Assembly (NCBI GenBank): GCA_016929135.1
Contig: JAFGJK010000129.1
Span: 1-56,056 of the forward strand
DNA from: Spirochaetota bacterium
Lineage (GTDB): Bacteria; Spirochaetota; UBA4802; UBA5550
Direction: 5' to 3'
DNA length: 56,056 bases
A program made the position numbers and the translations under genes. Of the stretch, positions 25,608 to 34,665 are shown in pieces. Under the pieces are notes generated by a model, which saw only the letters and a program-made list of their open reading frames with translations, ran no database searches and was not told the DNA's origin. How positions within the stretch are numbered: position 1 is the stretch's first letter; every line of letters starts with the position of its first letter.

Positions 25608-26220
25608 ATCGAAGCTGGTGCTCGCCGAGGCCGGGGTCCCGGTGACGCGGGAGAAGCTGGCCCGTACAAGGGAAGAGGCCGTGCGCTTCGCCGACGAGAT
25701 CGGCTATCCCGTGGCAATGAAGGGCTGCTCGCACCTGCTCACCCATAAGACCGAGAGCGGTGTGATCCATCTCAACCTGGATTCCCCCGAGGAGGTGGAG
25801 GGCGCATTCGAGGCGATAGAAAAGGCCGCCGGTCAGATTGACGGCGTTCTGGTGCAGGAGATGGTGAAGGGGAACCGGGAGTTCGTCATCGGCCTCACCA
25901 GGGATCCGCAGTTCGGACCCTGTGTAATGTTCGGGCTGGGCGGCATTTTCACGGAGGTGCTGAAGGACGTGAGCTTCCGTATCGCCCCCCTCACGGAGGA
26001 GGACGCCGAGGAGATGCTCGAAGAGATCAGGTCAAAGGAGCTGCTGGACGAATTCAGGGGGAGCCCTGCGGTGGACAGGGACATGCTGGTGAAGGCCCTG
26101 ATCGGTATCGGAGACCTGGGAGAGCGCTACGACGAGATAGCCGAAATTGACGTGAATCCCCTTATCGTTTCCGGAAGCCGGATCGTCGCGGTGGACGCAC
26201 TGGTGATCCTACACCAGTAA
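25549..26220 (+). CDS. ADP-forming acyl-CoA synthetase, ATP-grasp (beta) subunit
   Basis: The 223-residue protein is an ATP-grasp domain of the acetyl-CoA synthetase beta type: SEYESKLVLAEAGVPVTREK, YPVAMKGCSHLLTHKTESG, VQEMVKGNREFVIGLTRDP, FGLGGIFTEVLKDVSFRIAPL and EIDVNPLIV. It binds the nucleotide and completes the enzyme with the preceding gene. The long 59-base overlap suggests coupled translation; a ribosome binding site (AAGGAGCG) lies inside the upstream gene. It is the last gene of the unit. Confidence 0.92.
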   Translation: MKEILEKAISKKQKALSEYESKLVLAEAGVPVTREKLARTREEAVRFADEIGYPVAMKGCSHLLTHKTESGVIHLNLDSPEEVEGAFEAIEKAAGQIDGVLVQEMVKGNREFVIGLTRDPQFGPCVMFGLGGIFTEVLKDVSFRIAPLTEEDAEEMLEEIRSKELLDEFRGSPAVDRDMLVKALIGIGDLGERYDEIAEIDVNPLIVSGSRIVAVDALVILHQ

Positions 26221-26227
26221 ATGGCGG

Positions 26228-26518
26228 TCACTTCAGCCCCTTTTTCCGCGCCTTTGCCTCCGCCTTGAGAAGTTTTTTACGTGCCTTGGCCTCGTCGGCC
26301 AGGGTCGCCCCTTTCCCCGGGGCCAAGGGACCGGTGGATTCGATCCCGTGGGAAACGGCAGCCGTATCCTGGGCCGCTCCACCTGTAGTTCTCACCCTTC
26401 TCTCACGGTACCGCTTGATCAGGTATTCCGCGAGCATCTTGCCGAACTGCGCGATAAATCCCGCGATCAGCACCGAGCCGATCCATTTAACTGCAGTGGG
26501 TATCTGATCGATGTCCAT
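26228..26518 (-). CDS. Small single-helix membrane protein with Lys/Ala-rich tail
   Basis: The 96-residue protein has one hydrophobic segment (about residues 11-28, WIGSVLIAGFIAQFG), a basic RYRERRVR stretch, and a C-terminal tail rich in Lys and Ala that is probably a charged helix (ADEAKARKKLLKAEAKARKK). The ATG at 26518 is preceded by GAGAGGGAC. It is convergent with the ATP-grasp gene. I do not recognise the family. Confidence 0.6.
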   Translation of the reverse strand: MDIDQIPTAVKWIGSVLIAGFIAQFGKMLAEYLIKRYRERRVRTTGGAAQDTAAVSHGIESTGPLAPGKGATLADEAKARKKLLKAEAKARKKGLK

Positions 26519-26722
26519 CCGTCCCTCTCTATACCCCAGCATCCATGAACCTGGCCGGCCCTGTCAAGAGATATTGAACGAAGCCCCTTCTTGCCCATTC
26601 CCGTTTTAAAAAAAACGCCGATGCAAGAAAAAATTTATGGAAAATCCTGTGCAGAAATGCTGTACTGGGACGACCCTTCGGGCTACATTATTAATTGAAA
26701 ACAGCTCACAGGAGATCGGAGA

Positions 26723-27892
26723 ATGACGGATCGTATTGGAAGGGTTCTTCGGGAAATCATTGTGTTCATATTTCACGTGGCGTCGAAAATCATGCGACAG
26801 CGCCCTCACCTTAGCGGGGTCGAACACCTCGCGCAGCTCCCCTCGCCGGTGATCTTCTCTCTCACCCACGACAGCTATTATGAGGTACCGACCCTCTCCA
26901 TGCTCTATTACCGCCTGAATCCCCTCCCCGATTTTCTCATCATCGGCAAGGATGATTTTCTGAGCGGGAAATACATGGCCACCAATTTCGGCACCAGGAG
27001 CAGGATTCTTCGGGCGATTCTGACGCTGGTGGACAAAACCGGGCTCCCCCGGGCAATCTTCCGCACCATGAGGGTCACCACGATCCACCGTCCCTTCACG
27101 GAGACCTATCAGAAGAAGAAATCCGAGATCAAGCAAGAAATCACCGAACAGATCAACGCCATCAAGAACAGCGTAACGCGCGGCATGTCCACGGTGGTCT
27201 TCCCCGAGGGCACCACCTGGGGATTCGGAGGGCTCAAGAGGATCAGGAGTATCGTCTATCAACTCGTGGAAAGAACTCTCACCACTCTCCAGAAAAAGGT
27301 GTTTATCATCCCGGTGAACATCAAGGTGGACCGCCTCACCACAGGAGCGAAGGATGTCTTCATCAGAATCGGCAGACCGGTCTTTCTCCAATGTACCAAG
27401 GATGAGTTCAACAGGCGTCTTTTCAATCTCATGCAGCGGCTCCACACAATCACCTTCAGCCAGGTGGGGGCTCTTCTGGTCAGGAGGCTTGCCGAGATTG
27501 AGAGGGACAGTCGGCACAGGATCGAAATATCCCGCGACTCATTCATCGCCGGGGTCGAAAAAATCATCGGGGATATCCTTGAATGGTCGAATAGCCATCG
27601 GTTTCCGGAGTTTGACAGAAGGCTGCTGGAACCGAAATATCTGAAGAAAAAAACGGTGCTCTTTATACGCTACTGCCGCAGCAAGGGATACCTCGTCACT
27701 ACAAAAGCCAGGAGCGGTATCGAGGTCCTGCAGCTGAACATCGAGGAGATCCTCTCCATGCACCCGGACCGGACCTATCGAAAGAAAAACCCACTGGGTT
27801 TCCACGCCAACGAGATGCTCTCCCTGGGCGAGCGCACCATCCTCCGCCTCTGCGAGGGGAGCCTGCGCCATCTCCTCACGGCGGGGTCCTGA
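26723..27892 (+). CDS. PlsC-domain acyltransferase (1-acylglycerol-3-phosphate acyltransferase-like)
   Basis: The 389-residue protein has an N-terminal hydrophobic stretch and a PlsC-like domain with THDSYYE (His49, Glu54) in place of the usual HX4D motif, and the second motif FPEGTTWG. The glutamate where aspartate is expected is unusual and may change activity. The C-terminal 170 residues are an added domain of basic, helical character. It probably acylates a glycerolipid or related acceptor at the inner membrane. The ribosome binding site is GGAGATCGGAG. Neighbours give no pathway. Confidence 0.75.
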   Translation: MTDRIGRVLREIIVFIFHVASKIMRQRPHLSGVEHLAQLPSPVIFSLTHDSYYEVPTLSMLYYRLNPLPDFLIIGKDDFLSGKYMATNFGTRSRILRAILTLVDKTGLPRAIFRTMRVTTIHRPFTETYQKKKSEIKQEITEQINAIKNSVTRGMSTVVFPEGTTWGFGGLKRIRSIVYQLVERTLTTLQKKVFIIPVNIKVDRLTTGAKDVFIRIGRPVFLQCTKDEFNRRLFNLMQRLHTITFSQVGALLVRRLAEIERDSRHRIEISRDSFIAGVEKIIGDILEWSNSHRFPEFDRRLLEPKYLKKKTVLFIRYCRSKGYLVTTKARSGIEVLQLNIEEILSMHPDRTYRKKNPLGFHANEMLSLGERTILRLCEGSLRHLLTAGS

Positions 27893-28102
27893 TACCGGTC
27901 AGAACCACGGGCATTCCCTTGAATTATTCCCGCCTCCGGGCAATTTCCGACGGCGCAGCCGGACGCGCTGTTCAACGCCGCGGGATTCTCATCCGTGACA
28001 TCATCGACACACATACTCCCGGCCTCACCGAGACATTAATATTCGTTTGACACTGAGTGCGATGACCGGTAGGATTTCTCATATTTTCAATCCGGGTTGA
28101 CC

Positions 28103-28762
28103 ATGCTTCGGGCAGTGATATTCGATATGGACGGGGTGATCGTCGACAGCGAACCCCACTACTATAAAATTGACGGCCTCGTGTTCCGCGAGATGGGGAT
28201 CACTGTATCCGAGGCCGAATGGCATTCCTTCGTGGGCATCACGGCAGAGACGATGTGGGTTCGGATCAGGGAGCGCCACCGCCTGTCAGAGTCCCTGGAT
28301 GAACTCATTGCGCGGGACCGTGAACGACGGATCGCCTATTTCAGCGCACTCCCGGACCTCGCCCCGATCGACGGTATTCCGGCGCTCCTGGAATCGCTGA
28401 AGAGGTCCGGCATCCGCATCGCACTGGCCTCGTCGTCCCCCCTGAAGCTTATCGACATCATCCTCGCCAGGCTCGGCCTCACGGCATACTTCGAACAAAG
28501 GATCGACGGCGACGCCGTCACCGCGGGAAAACCGGCGCCGGACATCTTTTTAAGGGCCGCGGCGCTGCTGGGGGTGATTCCCGCGGAATGCCTGGTCATA
28601 GAGGATTCCACGAACGGGGTACGGGCCGCCGTTGCTGCCGGGATGAAATGCGTCGGTTTCCGCAGTCCCGGCACCGTGGGTCAGAGCCTTCACGAGGCGG
28701 ACCTCATCGTTGAAAGTTTCGTCACCCTCGCGCCGGAGACCCTGGAATCCCTGTTCCGGTGA
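28103..28762 (+). CDS. HAD-superfamily hydrolase (beta-phosphoglucomutase/phosphatase-like)
   Basis: The 219-residue protein has the HAD motifs: VIFDMDGVIVDSEP (nucleophile Asp), ASSSPLKLIDIIL (motif II Ser), GKPAPDIFLRAAALLG (motif III Lys) and VIEDSTNGVRAAVAAGM (motif IV). The cap is the C1 helical type. It is close to phosphoglycolate phosphatase and beta-phosphoglucomutase proteins, and the substrate is not determined. The ATG at 28103 is chosen over the upstream TTG. It is convergent with the next gene, four bases away. Confidence 0.9.
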   Translation: MLRAVIFDMDGVIVDSEPHYYKIDGLVFREMGITVSEAEWHSFVGITAETMWVRIRERHRLSESLDELIARDRERRIAYFSALPDLAPIDGIPALLESLKRSGIRIALASSSPLKLIDIILARLGLTAYFEQRIDGDAVTAGKPAPDIFLRAAALLGVIPAECLVIEDSTNGVRAAVAAGMKCVGFRSPGTVGQSLHEADLIVESFVTLAPETLESLFR

Positions 28763-28766
28763 ACGG

Positions 28767-30572
28767 CTAGAGTACCACGCCGGCCTTCACGGTGCCGTCG
28801 GCGACCCCGTCCCGTACCACCTGCCGTCCGTTGATATAGACCCGCGCGATACCCGAGGGCCGTCTGTTTGTCTCCGTCAGGGTGTTGTTGTCCCTCACAC
28901 CGTTCCAGTCGAACACCGTGACGTCCGCCGCGTAGCCCTCCCTGAGATAGCCGCGGTTTGCCAGTGAGAAGCGGTCCGCCACGGCGCCGGTCATCTTTCG
29001 CACGGTCTCCTGGATTGTGAGCAGGCGGAAATCCCTGGCGAGCTGAAAAAACCGTGGATAGTTGCCGAAGGAGGCGGGATTCTGCGCCCCCTGGAGGTAC
29101 ACCGTCGCATCTGTCATGAAGAGAGACGCACGGTGCCGCATCAGGTCCTTGACGTTCTGGAGGCTGCTGTAGCGGTGGTTCAGCACCTTCGCCCTTCCGC
29201 CGCTCCTTCTGGCGATGTCGACATAGTTATCGAAGGCTCCCATCCCACGCCTCTCGGCGATATCCCTCAGGAACATGCCGTTGTACTGGGCGAGCTCGCT
29301 TGTCTTCGCATCCAGGATCTGGATGTCATCGTAACCGAATCCCAGGAGGAAAACGATGAGCTCGATCTGCGCTCTGAGCTTCATCATGGTCCAGCTGTCA
29401 TTGTAGGCTGACGGCCCGATGGCCAGGAACCATTCCGGCATGAAGACGTTGATCACCGAGGTGCCGCAGTGGTAGGCATAGGTGTCGAACATCACGTCCA
29501 GCCCCTGCCGGATTGCCCCGTCGATGAGGCCGAGCGCCTCGCCGCAGTTCTTCCAAGTCTTCGACCCGACGAAGATCAGGTGCGACAGCTGCATCTTCAC
29601 CTCCGTCTCACGAGTGATCCTCAACATGTCCTCGATGGCCAGGAGGTTGTGCGCCCGGCCGAAGAGCTTCAGCGGGTAGGTACCGGAGAGCGACGAGTAG
29701 GCCTTCATGTGGGAGGTGAGCACCTTTCCCCGGCTCTTCACCAGGCGGGCCACCTCCTTCAGCTCCTCAATGGTGGCGAACACCCCCGGCTCGTACTGGA
29801 GCCCCAGGGAGACGCCGCCGGCCCCCTGCTCCATGGCCTCGTCGAAGAGCGAGAGCATCTCCCGCATCTCGTCGCGGTTCATGGCCTCCGGTCTGTTGCC
29901 GCGGATGGAATGGCGCACCACCCCGTGCCCCACCATGGTGTGCAGATTGAGATGGAGGCCCCCCTGACGTATCGTGTTGAAATACTCTGCCATACTTGAC
30001 CAGCGGAGCGGGTAAAGCCCCTGCGTGACCTCGCTCACCAGGGCCATGTGCGGGCTGTTCCGCTTGAAGCCTGCCGCGCTGTGGCCGCAGTTCCCCGCCA
30101 CCACCGTGGTGATCCCCTGCTCGATGAAGGGGGTCTTGAGCTCAGGCTGCGACGCCGGCATGTACAGGTCCAGGTGGGAGTGGGCGTCGATGATGCCGGG
30201 GATTATCGCCTTGCCGACGCAGTCAACGGTCTCGCCGCCGTAGACGATCTCCTTCGGCGTCACCATCTCTATGGTGCCGCCGCTCATGAGCAGATCCCCG
30301 TAATAGGGGGCCGAGCCGGAGCCATCCACGATGAGACCGTTCTTCAGGAGCACCCGCCCTGGCCTTAAGCCCGCAACGATGATACGCTCCCGGTTTGCCG
30401 GCATCCGGGCGCTGACCCAGTTCCGGTTCACCGGCGGGAGCCGGTCCGGACCCTCGCCGCTGGAGCATTCCGCGAGGGGCAGAAGCGACGCGGCAACCGC
30501 GAGCTTCGCGGTGTTGCCGATGAAGCTACGCCGTGAGAGTCTGCCGTCACCCAGATATTCTTCGAGTTTCAT
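28767..30572 (-). CDS. Tat-exported amidohydrolase lipoprotein (N-acyl-D-amino-acid deacylase-like)
   Basis: The 601-residue protein starts with a twin-arginine signal (RLSRRSFIGNTAKLAVAASL) ending in a lipobox LAEC, so a Tat-exported lipoprotein is predicted. The amidohydrolase domain includes LLKNGLIVDGSGSAPYYGD, GIIDAHSHLDLYMP (HxH metal ligands), the TTVVAGNCG block and a conserved GYAADVTVFD end. This is the D-aminoacylase/dihydroorotase-type family; the true substrate is unknown. GGAGGAGG precedes the ATG at 30572. It is the second of three minus-strand exported proteins (with M81 peptidase and outer-membrane protein), possibly one locus. Confidence 0.88.
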   Translation of the reverse strand: MKLEEYLGDGRLSRRSFIGNTAKLAVAASLLPLAECSSGEGPDRLPPVNRNWVSARMPANRERIIVAGLRPGRVLLKNGLIVDGSGSAPYYGDLLMSGGTIEMVTPKEIVYGGETVDCVGKAIIPGIIDAHSHLDLYMPASQPELKTPFIEQGITTVVAGNCGHSAAGFKRNSPHMALVSEVTQGLYPLRWSSMAEYFNTIRQGGLHLNLHTMVGHGVVRHSIRGNRPEAMNRDEMREMLSLFDEAMEQGAGGVSLGLQYEPGVFATIEELKEVARLVKSRGKVLTSHMKAYSSLSGTYPLKLFGRAHNLLAIEDMLRITRETEVKMQLSHLIFVGSKTWKNCGEALGLIDGAIRQGLDVMFDTYAYHCGTSVINVFMPEWFLAIGPSAYNDSWTMMKLRAQIELIVFLLGFGYDDIQILDAKTSELAQYNGMFLRDIAERRGMGAFDNYVDIARRSGGRAKVLNHRYSSLQNVKDLMRHRASLFMTDATVYLQGAQNPASFGNYPRFFQLARDFRLLTIQETVRKMTGAVADRFSLANRGYLREGYAADVTVFDWNGVRDNNTLTETNRRPSGIARVYINGRQVVRDGVADGTVKAGVVL

Positions 30573-30672
30573 GAGGGCCTCCTCCGTAGGTAACAATGTC
30601 TATATAGAACAAATATACCAATTCTGCCCGCCCGCGGCTTCTCAATCCCAGATGATCAGTACTTGACCGGCC

Positions 30673-32232
30673 TCACCGCCAGTCCTTGATGTCGTCCAGG
30701 GGATAGAGCGGCCTGGTGATCTTTTTATACCTCAGCGCAAAGACGTCCACGTTGGACATACCGGGGGACATCACGTTCACCGTTTTCCTGTTGTACAGGA
30801 GGTAGAAAAACCTGAAGGGGAAGAGGTTCTTCACCACCACCACGTCGGCCTTCCAGAGGCTGAGGCCCAGATCGGTGAAATACGAGGTTCTCTGCGCCGA
30901 ATCGGGGTATTCCGTGAGGATCAGGTGAATTCCCCTGTCCTTGAGGATTGCGGTCTTGCCGAGCCTGGTCTCCTTCTTGTAAACCAGCTCGCCTGAATAG
31001 GTGACCGGCCTGTTGTACACCCTGTCAAGTCGCCCCCCCACCGACAGGGTCACCTTGTCGCCGAGCTTCATGTGGAAGGCCTCCGAGGCGGCGACGGCGT
31101 CGCGAATCGGCACGTAGGATACCAGCTCCGGGCCCTTTTCCAACAGGGCCCTCAGTATCCAGGTGCTCTCGCCGGGCGTCCCGGTCCCCACGGCGTCGGA
31201 GGCGTCGCAGAAGACCACGGTACCAAGCTTTCTCCGCAGCCAGGCGCTCTTGACAATCTCCACCGCCTCCTCGGGGGTGTTCCCCTTAGGGGGCTGCACG
31301 GTCCTGACCGCCCAGTCCATGTCGGCGATTTCGTCGGCGAGCTTTTCCGCCAACGGACGATTGTTATCGGTCACCGCCACCGTGGTCCAGGAGAGCTCGG
31401 GATCATCAAGCCAGATGTGCACCATGAAGTTCGACACCGAGAGTACCCCCTGCTCGTCCTCCATGTCGCTCATCCTGCTGAAGACCTTCCGCATGGGGGA
31501 CAGGAAATCGATGGTCATCCCGCCTCCCTTGAGGAGCTTCATTCTGCGCATCACCATCACCGGGTGCACCTGCCCGCGCACCGCCTTCACCAGTATCTCT
31601 CCGGCCCTGTATCCCGTGTCGTAGTGGTCCCTGTGGGGGTTGGTATGGTATCCCACGATATAGGTGGCCAGCTTTGCACGCCTTTTCGTGACGCAGGCGT
31701 GCAGGTCGTGGCTGATGCCCACCGGCATCGAGTTCCCCACGACCCCCCGTACCGCCGCGAGAAGATCGCCCTCGGGATCGCGCATCCCCTCCACCCCCAT
31801 GGCGCCGTGGAGCGACAGGTACACGCCGTCCACCCTCCCCGCCCTCTTGAGCCCCTCGACGATGTCCTTCCTGAACCGCTCGTAGAGGCGGCGTTCCACC
31901 GGCCCCCCGGACATGGAGCGCGCCTTCAGGATGGGTACGATGCCCACCTCACCCTTCCCCAGTTCCTCCACCGCGGCGATGAACCCACCCAGTTCCAGCT
32001 TCTCCTTTTTACTGAAGGGAATGATGGCATCCCCGGTGAGGATGGGGCTTGTGGACCTGAATGTCTCCTCGGTGGTAATTACCGGCGAGAAGGAATTGGT
32101 CTCCTGCAGCACCTCTGCCATGGCGACCCGGTACCTCGGCGCCTTCACCGCGGCCGGCTGCTCCTTTTTGCACGCCACCGCACACAGAGGCAGCAATGCC
32201 GCCAGCGAAAATACCGTTATCGTTCTCTTCAT
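30673..32232 (-). CDS. M81-family metallopeptidase lipoprotein (MlrC-like)
   Basis: The 519-residue protein has a lipoprotein-like signal (lipobox ending AVAC, Cys21) followed by an MlrC/M81 pattern: AEVLQETNSFSP, GVYLSLHGAMGVEGMRDPEG, ISHDLHACVT, GYHTNPHRDHYDTG (metal ligands) and CDASDAVGTGTPGEST. M81 family enzymes cleave peptides such as linearised microcystin or amidate bonds, and are usually cytoplasmic; here the signal points to the periplasm. It lies 70 bases upstream of the outer-membrane protein on the same strand and 100 bases downstream of the amidohydrolase in transcription order, so a shared exported degradative role is possible. GAGGGG precedes the ATG. Confidence 0.85.
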   Translation of the reverse strand: MKRTITVFSLAALLPLCAVACKKEQPAAVKAPRYRVAMAEVLQETNSFSPVITTEETFRSTSPILTGDAIIPFSKKEKLELGGFIAAVEELGKGEVGIVPILKARSMSGGPVERRLYERFRKDIVEGLKRAGRVDGVYLSLHGAMGVEGMRDPEGDLLAAVRGVVGNSMPVGISHDLHACVTKRRAKLATYIVGYHTNPHRDHYDTGYRAGEILVKAVRGQVHPVMVMRRMKLLKGGGMTIDFLSPMRKVFSRMSDMEDEQGVLSVSNFMVHIWLDDPELSWTTVAVTDNNRPLAEKLADEIADMDWAVRTVQPPKGNTPEEAVEIVKSAWLRRKLGTVVFCDASDAVGTGTPGESTWILRALLEKGPELVSYVPIRDAVAASEAFHMKLGDKVTLSVGGRLDRVYNRPVTYSGELVYKKETRLGKTAILKDRGIHLILTEYPDSAQRTSYFTDLGLSLWKADVVVVKNLFPFRFFYLLYNRKTVNVMSPGMSNVDVFALRYKKITRPLYPLDDIKDWR

Positions 32233-32302
32233 ATGGATTACCCCTCACGTGAGTTTTCACGCCACATGCGGCGCGCCATGACCCAGGGCCCCATCGGGTC
32301 CG

Positions 32303-33181
32303 CTATAAACTGAAGCTGTAGACAGCGGAGATAAGAATTCCGTAAAAATGGTCCTCCGTAAGGATGTCCCTCACCACCGCCGGCTTTAAATCGCTGTTGC
32401 CCAGCTGGAAATCACTGGAATGGCCGGCCCAGAGCCGATAATCCAGGTACTGGTACCGGAATCCCAGCGAGACGGTGGTGCCGGCGGACGCCAGGTGCCA
32501 CGCCACCGAAAGGGTGGAATTGCACCCGAAGGCGCTGTACGCCTCGCGATGATAATCGGGACTGCCGTAGTCCAGGGTCGTGTACAGATAGAGCGCCGAG
32601 GCATTCAAGAGCAGATACAAATCGCCCCCCAGAGTCAGGGTGAGGGCGACACCCAAACCGGGCCCCACGCCATTGTTCAGAAGCTTCATCCTGTTCCCGC
32701 TGATTCCGCTATTTATGTTTGTATTGCCAATCCGATATCGGTACCCCTGCCACTTGATGCCCACAAAGACCTTTAGGTAATCCAGGAGGGCACAGTTCAC
32801 CAGCGCATCCAGGTCCCACTTTCGAATGTTCATATCCGCAAATGAAACGCTGAATGAAGAGGACCTCCGGATGCTTCTGGAATGGACAGCGTACCAGTCG
32901 CCGTAGAGAAACACCGTTGAGAGGGTCCACCGGTTCGCGAAGGATACAGAGAGGGCCGGGCCCAGGAGAAAACTGGGATTCATTGTGAATTGTATCGGTC
33001 CCTGAATGCTGCTCGCTTCAACCCGGTTCGCACCGGTCACGGCATCCCTGAAAGAGGGGGTCCACCAGGCGAACCAGGAGGCGGCCCCCACGTTCACGGT
33101 AGCGCCGGAAGATACCCGCGGTGCCGCCAGGACCAGCAGGATGAACGCGCCGGAGATTGCTGTGATTTGTAACATTCTCAT
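32303..33181 (-). CDS. Outer-membrane beta-barrel protein
   Basis: The 292-residue protein has a signal peptide (MRMLQITAISGAFILLVLAA) and a series of alternating strands ending in aromatic residues, closing with VYSFSL, a terminal Leu after an aromatic position. The start ASWFAWWTPSF is like that of outer-membrane proteins seen in spirochaetes. GAGGAGGATCC precedes the ATG at 33181, far stronger than the upstream open frame start. It is upstream of the M81 and amidohydrolase genes on the same strand, so it could supply nutrients to them. The function is not known. Confidence 0.75.
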   Translation of the reverse strand: MRMLQITAISGAFILLVLAAPRVSSGATVNVGAASWFAWWTPSFRDAVTGANRVEASSIQGPIQFTMNPSFLLGPALSVSFANRWTLSTVFLYGDWYAVHSRSIRRSSSFSVSFADMNIRKWDLDALVNCALLDYLKVFVGIKWQGYRYRIGNTNINSGISGNRMKLLNNGVGPGLGVALTLTLGGDLYLLLNASALYLYTTLDYGSPDYHREAYSAFGCNSTLSVAWHLASAGTTVSLGFRYQYLDYRLWAGHSSDFQLGNSDLKPAVVRDILTEDHFYGILISAVYSFSL

Positions 33182-33236
33182 GGATCCTCCTCTGAAGGGG
33201 GCACGCGCAGCATGTCCAAGGGTTCCTGATACAATA

Positions 33237-33254
33237 GTACTGTGGCCATAGTAC
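33237..33254. promoter_or_regulatory. Near-perfect 18-bp palindrome upstream of the outer-membrane protein
   Basis: GTACTGTGGCCATAGTAC differs from its own reverse complement at a single pair. It lies 55 bases upstream of the outer-membrane protein start, and a perfect minus-strand TTGACA lies at 33260-33265. It could be an operator for the exported-protein locus (28767-33181). No -10 box is convincing at standard spacing. Confidence 0.45.
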
Positions 33255-33476
33255 AGGGATGTCAAGCCATAATACGGTTTCGGATTGTTCCGCCAGTAAC
33301 ACATCGTCCTTTTTTCGATGAAGAGGATATGACTGCGGCGGCAGTACCTCCTTTAAAATCATACACACATATCGATCAGCATCACACAATATTGCCCCCG
33401 ACTCATTTTTCTCGTTGACCCTCAAGAAGGGACATGGCCACATCCCCTTGACATCTAGTACAGACAGGAGAGAATC

Positions 33477-34061
33477 ATGCGCCTCGCCCTATTTGATATG
33501 GACTGCACCCTGGCCGAGGTGGACACCACCGTGGATTTCGTGAAACGGAATGTCTCGCTGCCGAGGAAGGCTGTTGGTTTCCCCTTGGCCTTTCTCCTTA
33601 TGGGCCTCTACCGGATCGGCACCATCAACGACACTCGGGCGAAGAACACCCTCTACCCGATCCTTTTCCGTGGATGGAGCGAGGAGCGTTTCAGGAAGAC
33701 CGCGCGCCGCTACAACGATGAAAGGCTCCCGGAGGTGCTGAAGCCAGCGGCACTGGAGCGTCTCCGGTGGCACCAGTCGCGGGGCGACAGGGTGGCCGTG
33801 GTCTCCGGCACCATCGATCTCCTGGTGGCCGGCTGGTGCGCGGAGAAGGGCATCGTCCTCCTGGCGAACACGATGGAATTCCATGATGGAAGGGTCACCG
33901 GAAGGATGGGGACGAGAAACTGCTACGGGCCGGAGAAGGGACGACGCATCCGAGAGTACTTCGACCTGAAGGAATACGAGCGCATCTACGCCTACGGTGA
34001 CAGCAGCGGGGATCGGGAGATGCTGGCCCTGGCCCACGAGCCGGCCTACCGCCGGTTCTGA
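33477..34061 (+). CDS. HAD-IB-family phosphatase (SerB-like)
   Basis: The 194-residue protein starts with the HAD nucleophile motif FDMDCTLAEVDTT, where Cys replaces the usual Gly, then a helical cap (PLAFLLMGLYRIGT), VAVVSGTIDLLV (motif II) and YGDSSGDREMLALA (motif IV). This is the HAD-IB (phosphoserine phosphatase/CicA-like) subfamily. The substrate could be phosphoserine or a phospholipid headgroup precursor. The ATG follows GGAGAGA. It stands alone between divergent and convergent neighbours. Confidence 0.85.
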   Translation: MRLALFDMDCTLAEVDTTVDFVKRNVSLPRKAVGFPLAFLLMGLYRIGTINDTRAKNTLYPILFRGWSEERFRKTARRYNDERLPEVLKPAALERLRWHQSRGDRVAVVSGTIDLLVAGWCAEKGIVLLANTMEFHDGRVTGRMGTRNCYGPEKGRRIREYFDLKEYERIYAYGDSSGDREMLALAHEPAYRRF

Positions 34062-34106
34062 CGGAAACCGAACGCCGCGCTGTCATGCCCTTCCCCGTAC
34101 CACGGG

Positions 34107-34646
34107 CTACTGCGGCTCCCCTCCCCCCCCGTTGAATTTCCTAAGCGCGTACTCTTTGTCCCTGGCCTCGATCCTGTCGATCACATCCTTTTTCGTGATA
34201 CTCTTCAGGAAGACCTTGCCGGTGCCCACCTCCATGATGATCTTGCGCGTGTAGGCACCCCCCACCACCATCTCGGTGATGGGTATATCCTCCAGCTCCA
34301 GCATGATCCGTGCGAGCCTGACATTATCCAGCGGAATGGAGCTCTTCTCGAATACCGTTTCCAGAACATGGCCGCCGCCGAACACCTTCGCGTTCAGCCG
34401 ATCCTTTCTCGCACCGGCCTTTTCCATCTCGCCGAAAAGTACGTTTATGGCCGTGATACCGTACTTGGCGGTCCTGTCCTTGAACAGGTCAGCGCTGCAA
34501 ATCCTTCCGGGGAGCATGAAATGGTTCATACCCGCGATCCTGCATTCCCCGTCGTAGAGGCAGACCGAAACGCAGGAGCCCAGAAGGGTGCCGATGTACT
34601 CATCCTCCCGGGAGACGTAGTATTCCCCGGGGTGGATGATCTTCAT
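34107..34646 (-). CDS. cheD: Chemoreceptor glutamine deamidase CheD
   Basis: The 179-residue protein has the CheD triad: Thr20, Cys25 in GTLLGSCVSVCLYD, and His42 in GMNHFMLPG, at nearly the spacing of the Thermotoga enzyme. CheD deamidates specific glutamines on chemoreceptors and often interacts with CheC/CheX. It follows cheR by 19 bases on the same strand, so methylation and deamidation are co-expressed. The ATG at 34646 (not 34682) has GGGGAAAG before it. The C-terminal 30 residues (about EYALRKFNGGGG) are an extension beyond the core. Confidence 0.93.
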   Translation of the reverse strand: MKIIHPGEYYVSREDEYIGTLLGSCVSVCLYDGECRIAGMNHFMLPGRICSADLFKDRTAKYGITAINVLFGEMEKAGARKDRLNAKVFGGGHVLETVFEKSSIPLDNVRLARIMLELEDIPITEMVVGGAYTRKIIMEVGTGKVFLKSITKKDVIDRIEARDKEYALRKFNGGGGEPQ

Positions 34647-34665
34647 CGACTTTCCCCATTTACTG

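Noticed and set aside
31072..32313. 413-codon open frame on the plus strand
   Set aside because: It is antisense to the M81 peptidase lipoprotein; the His/Pro/Gly-rich composition is typical of a shadow frame.
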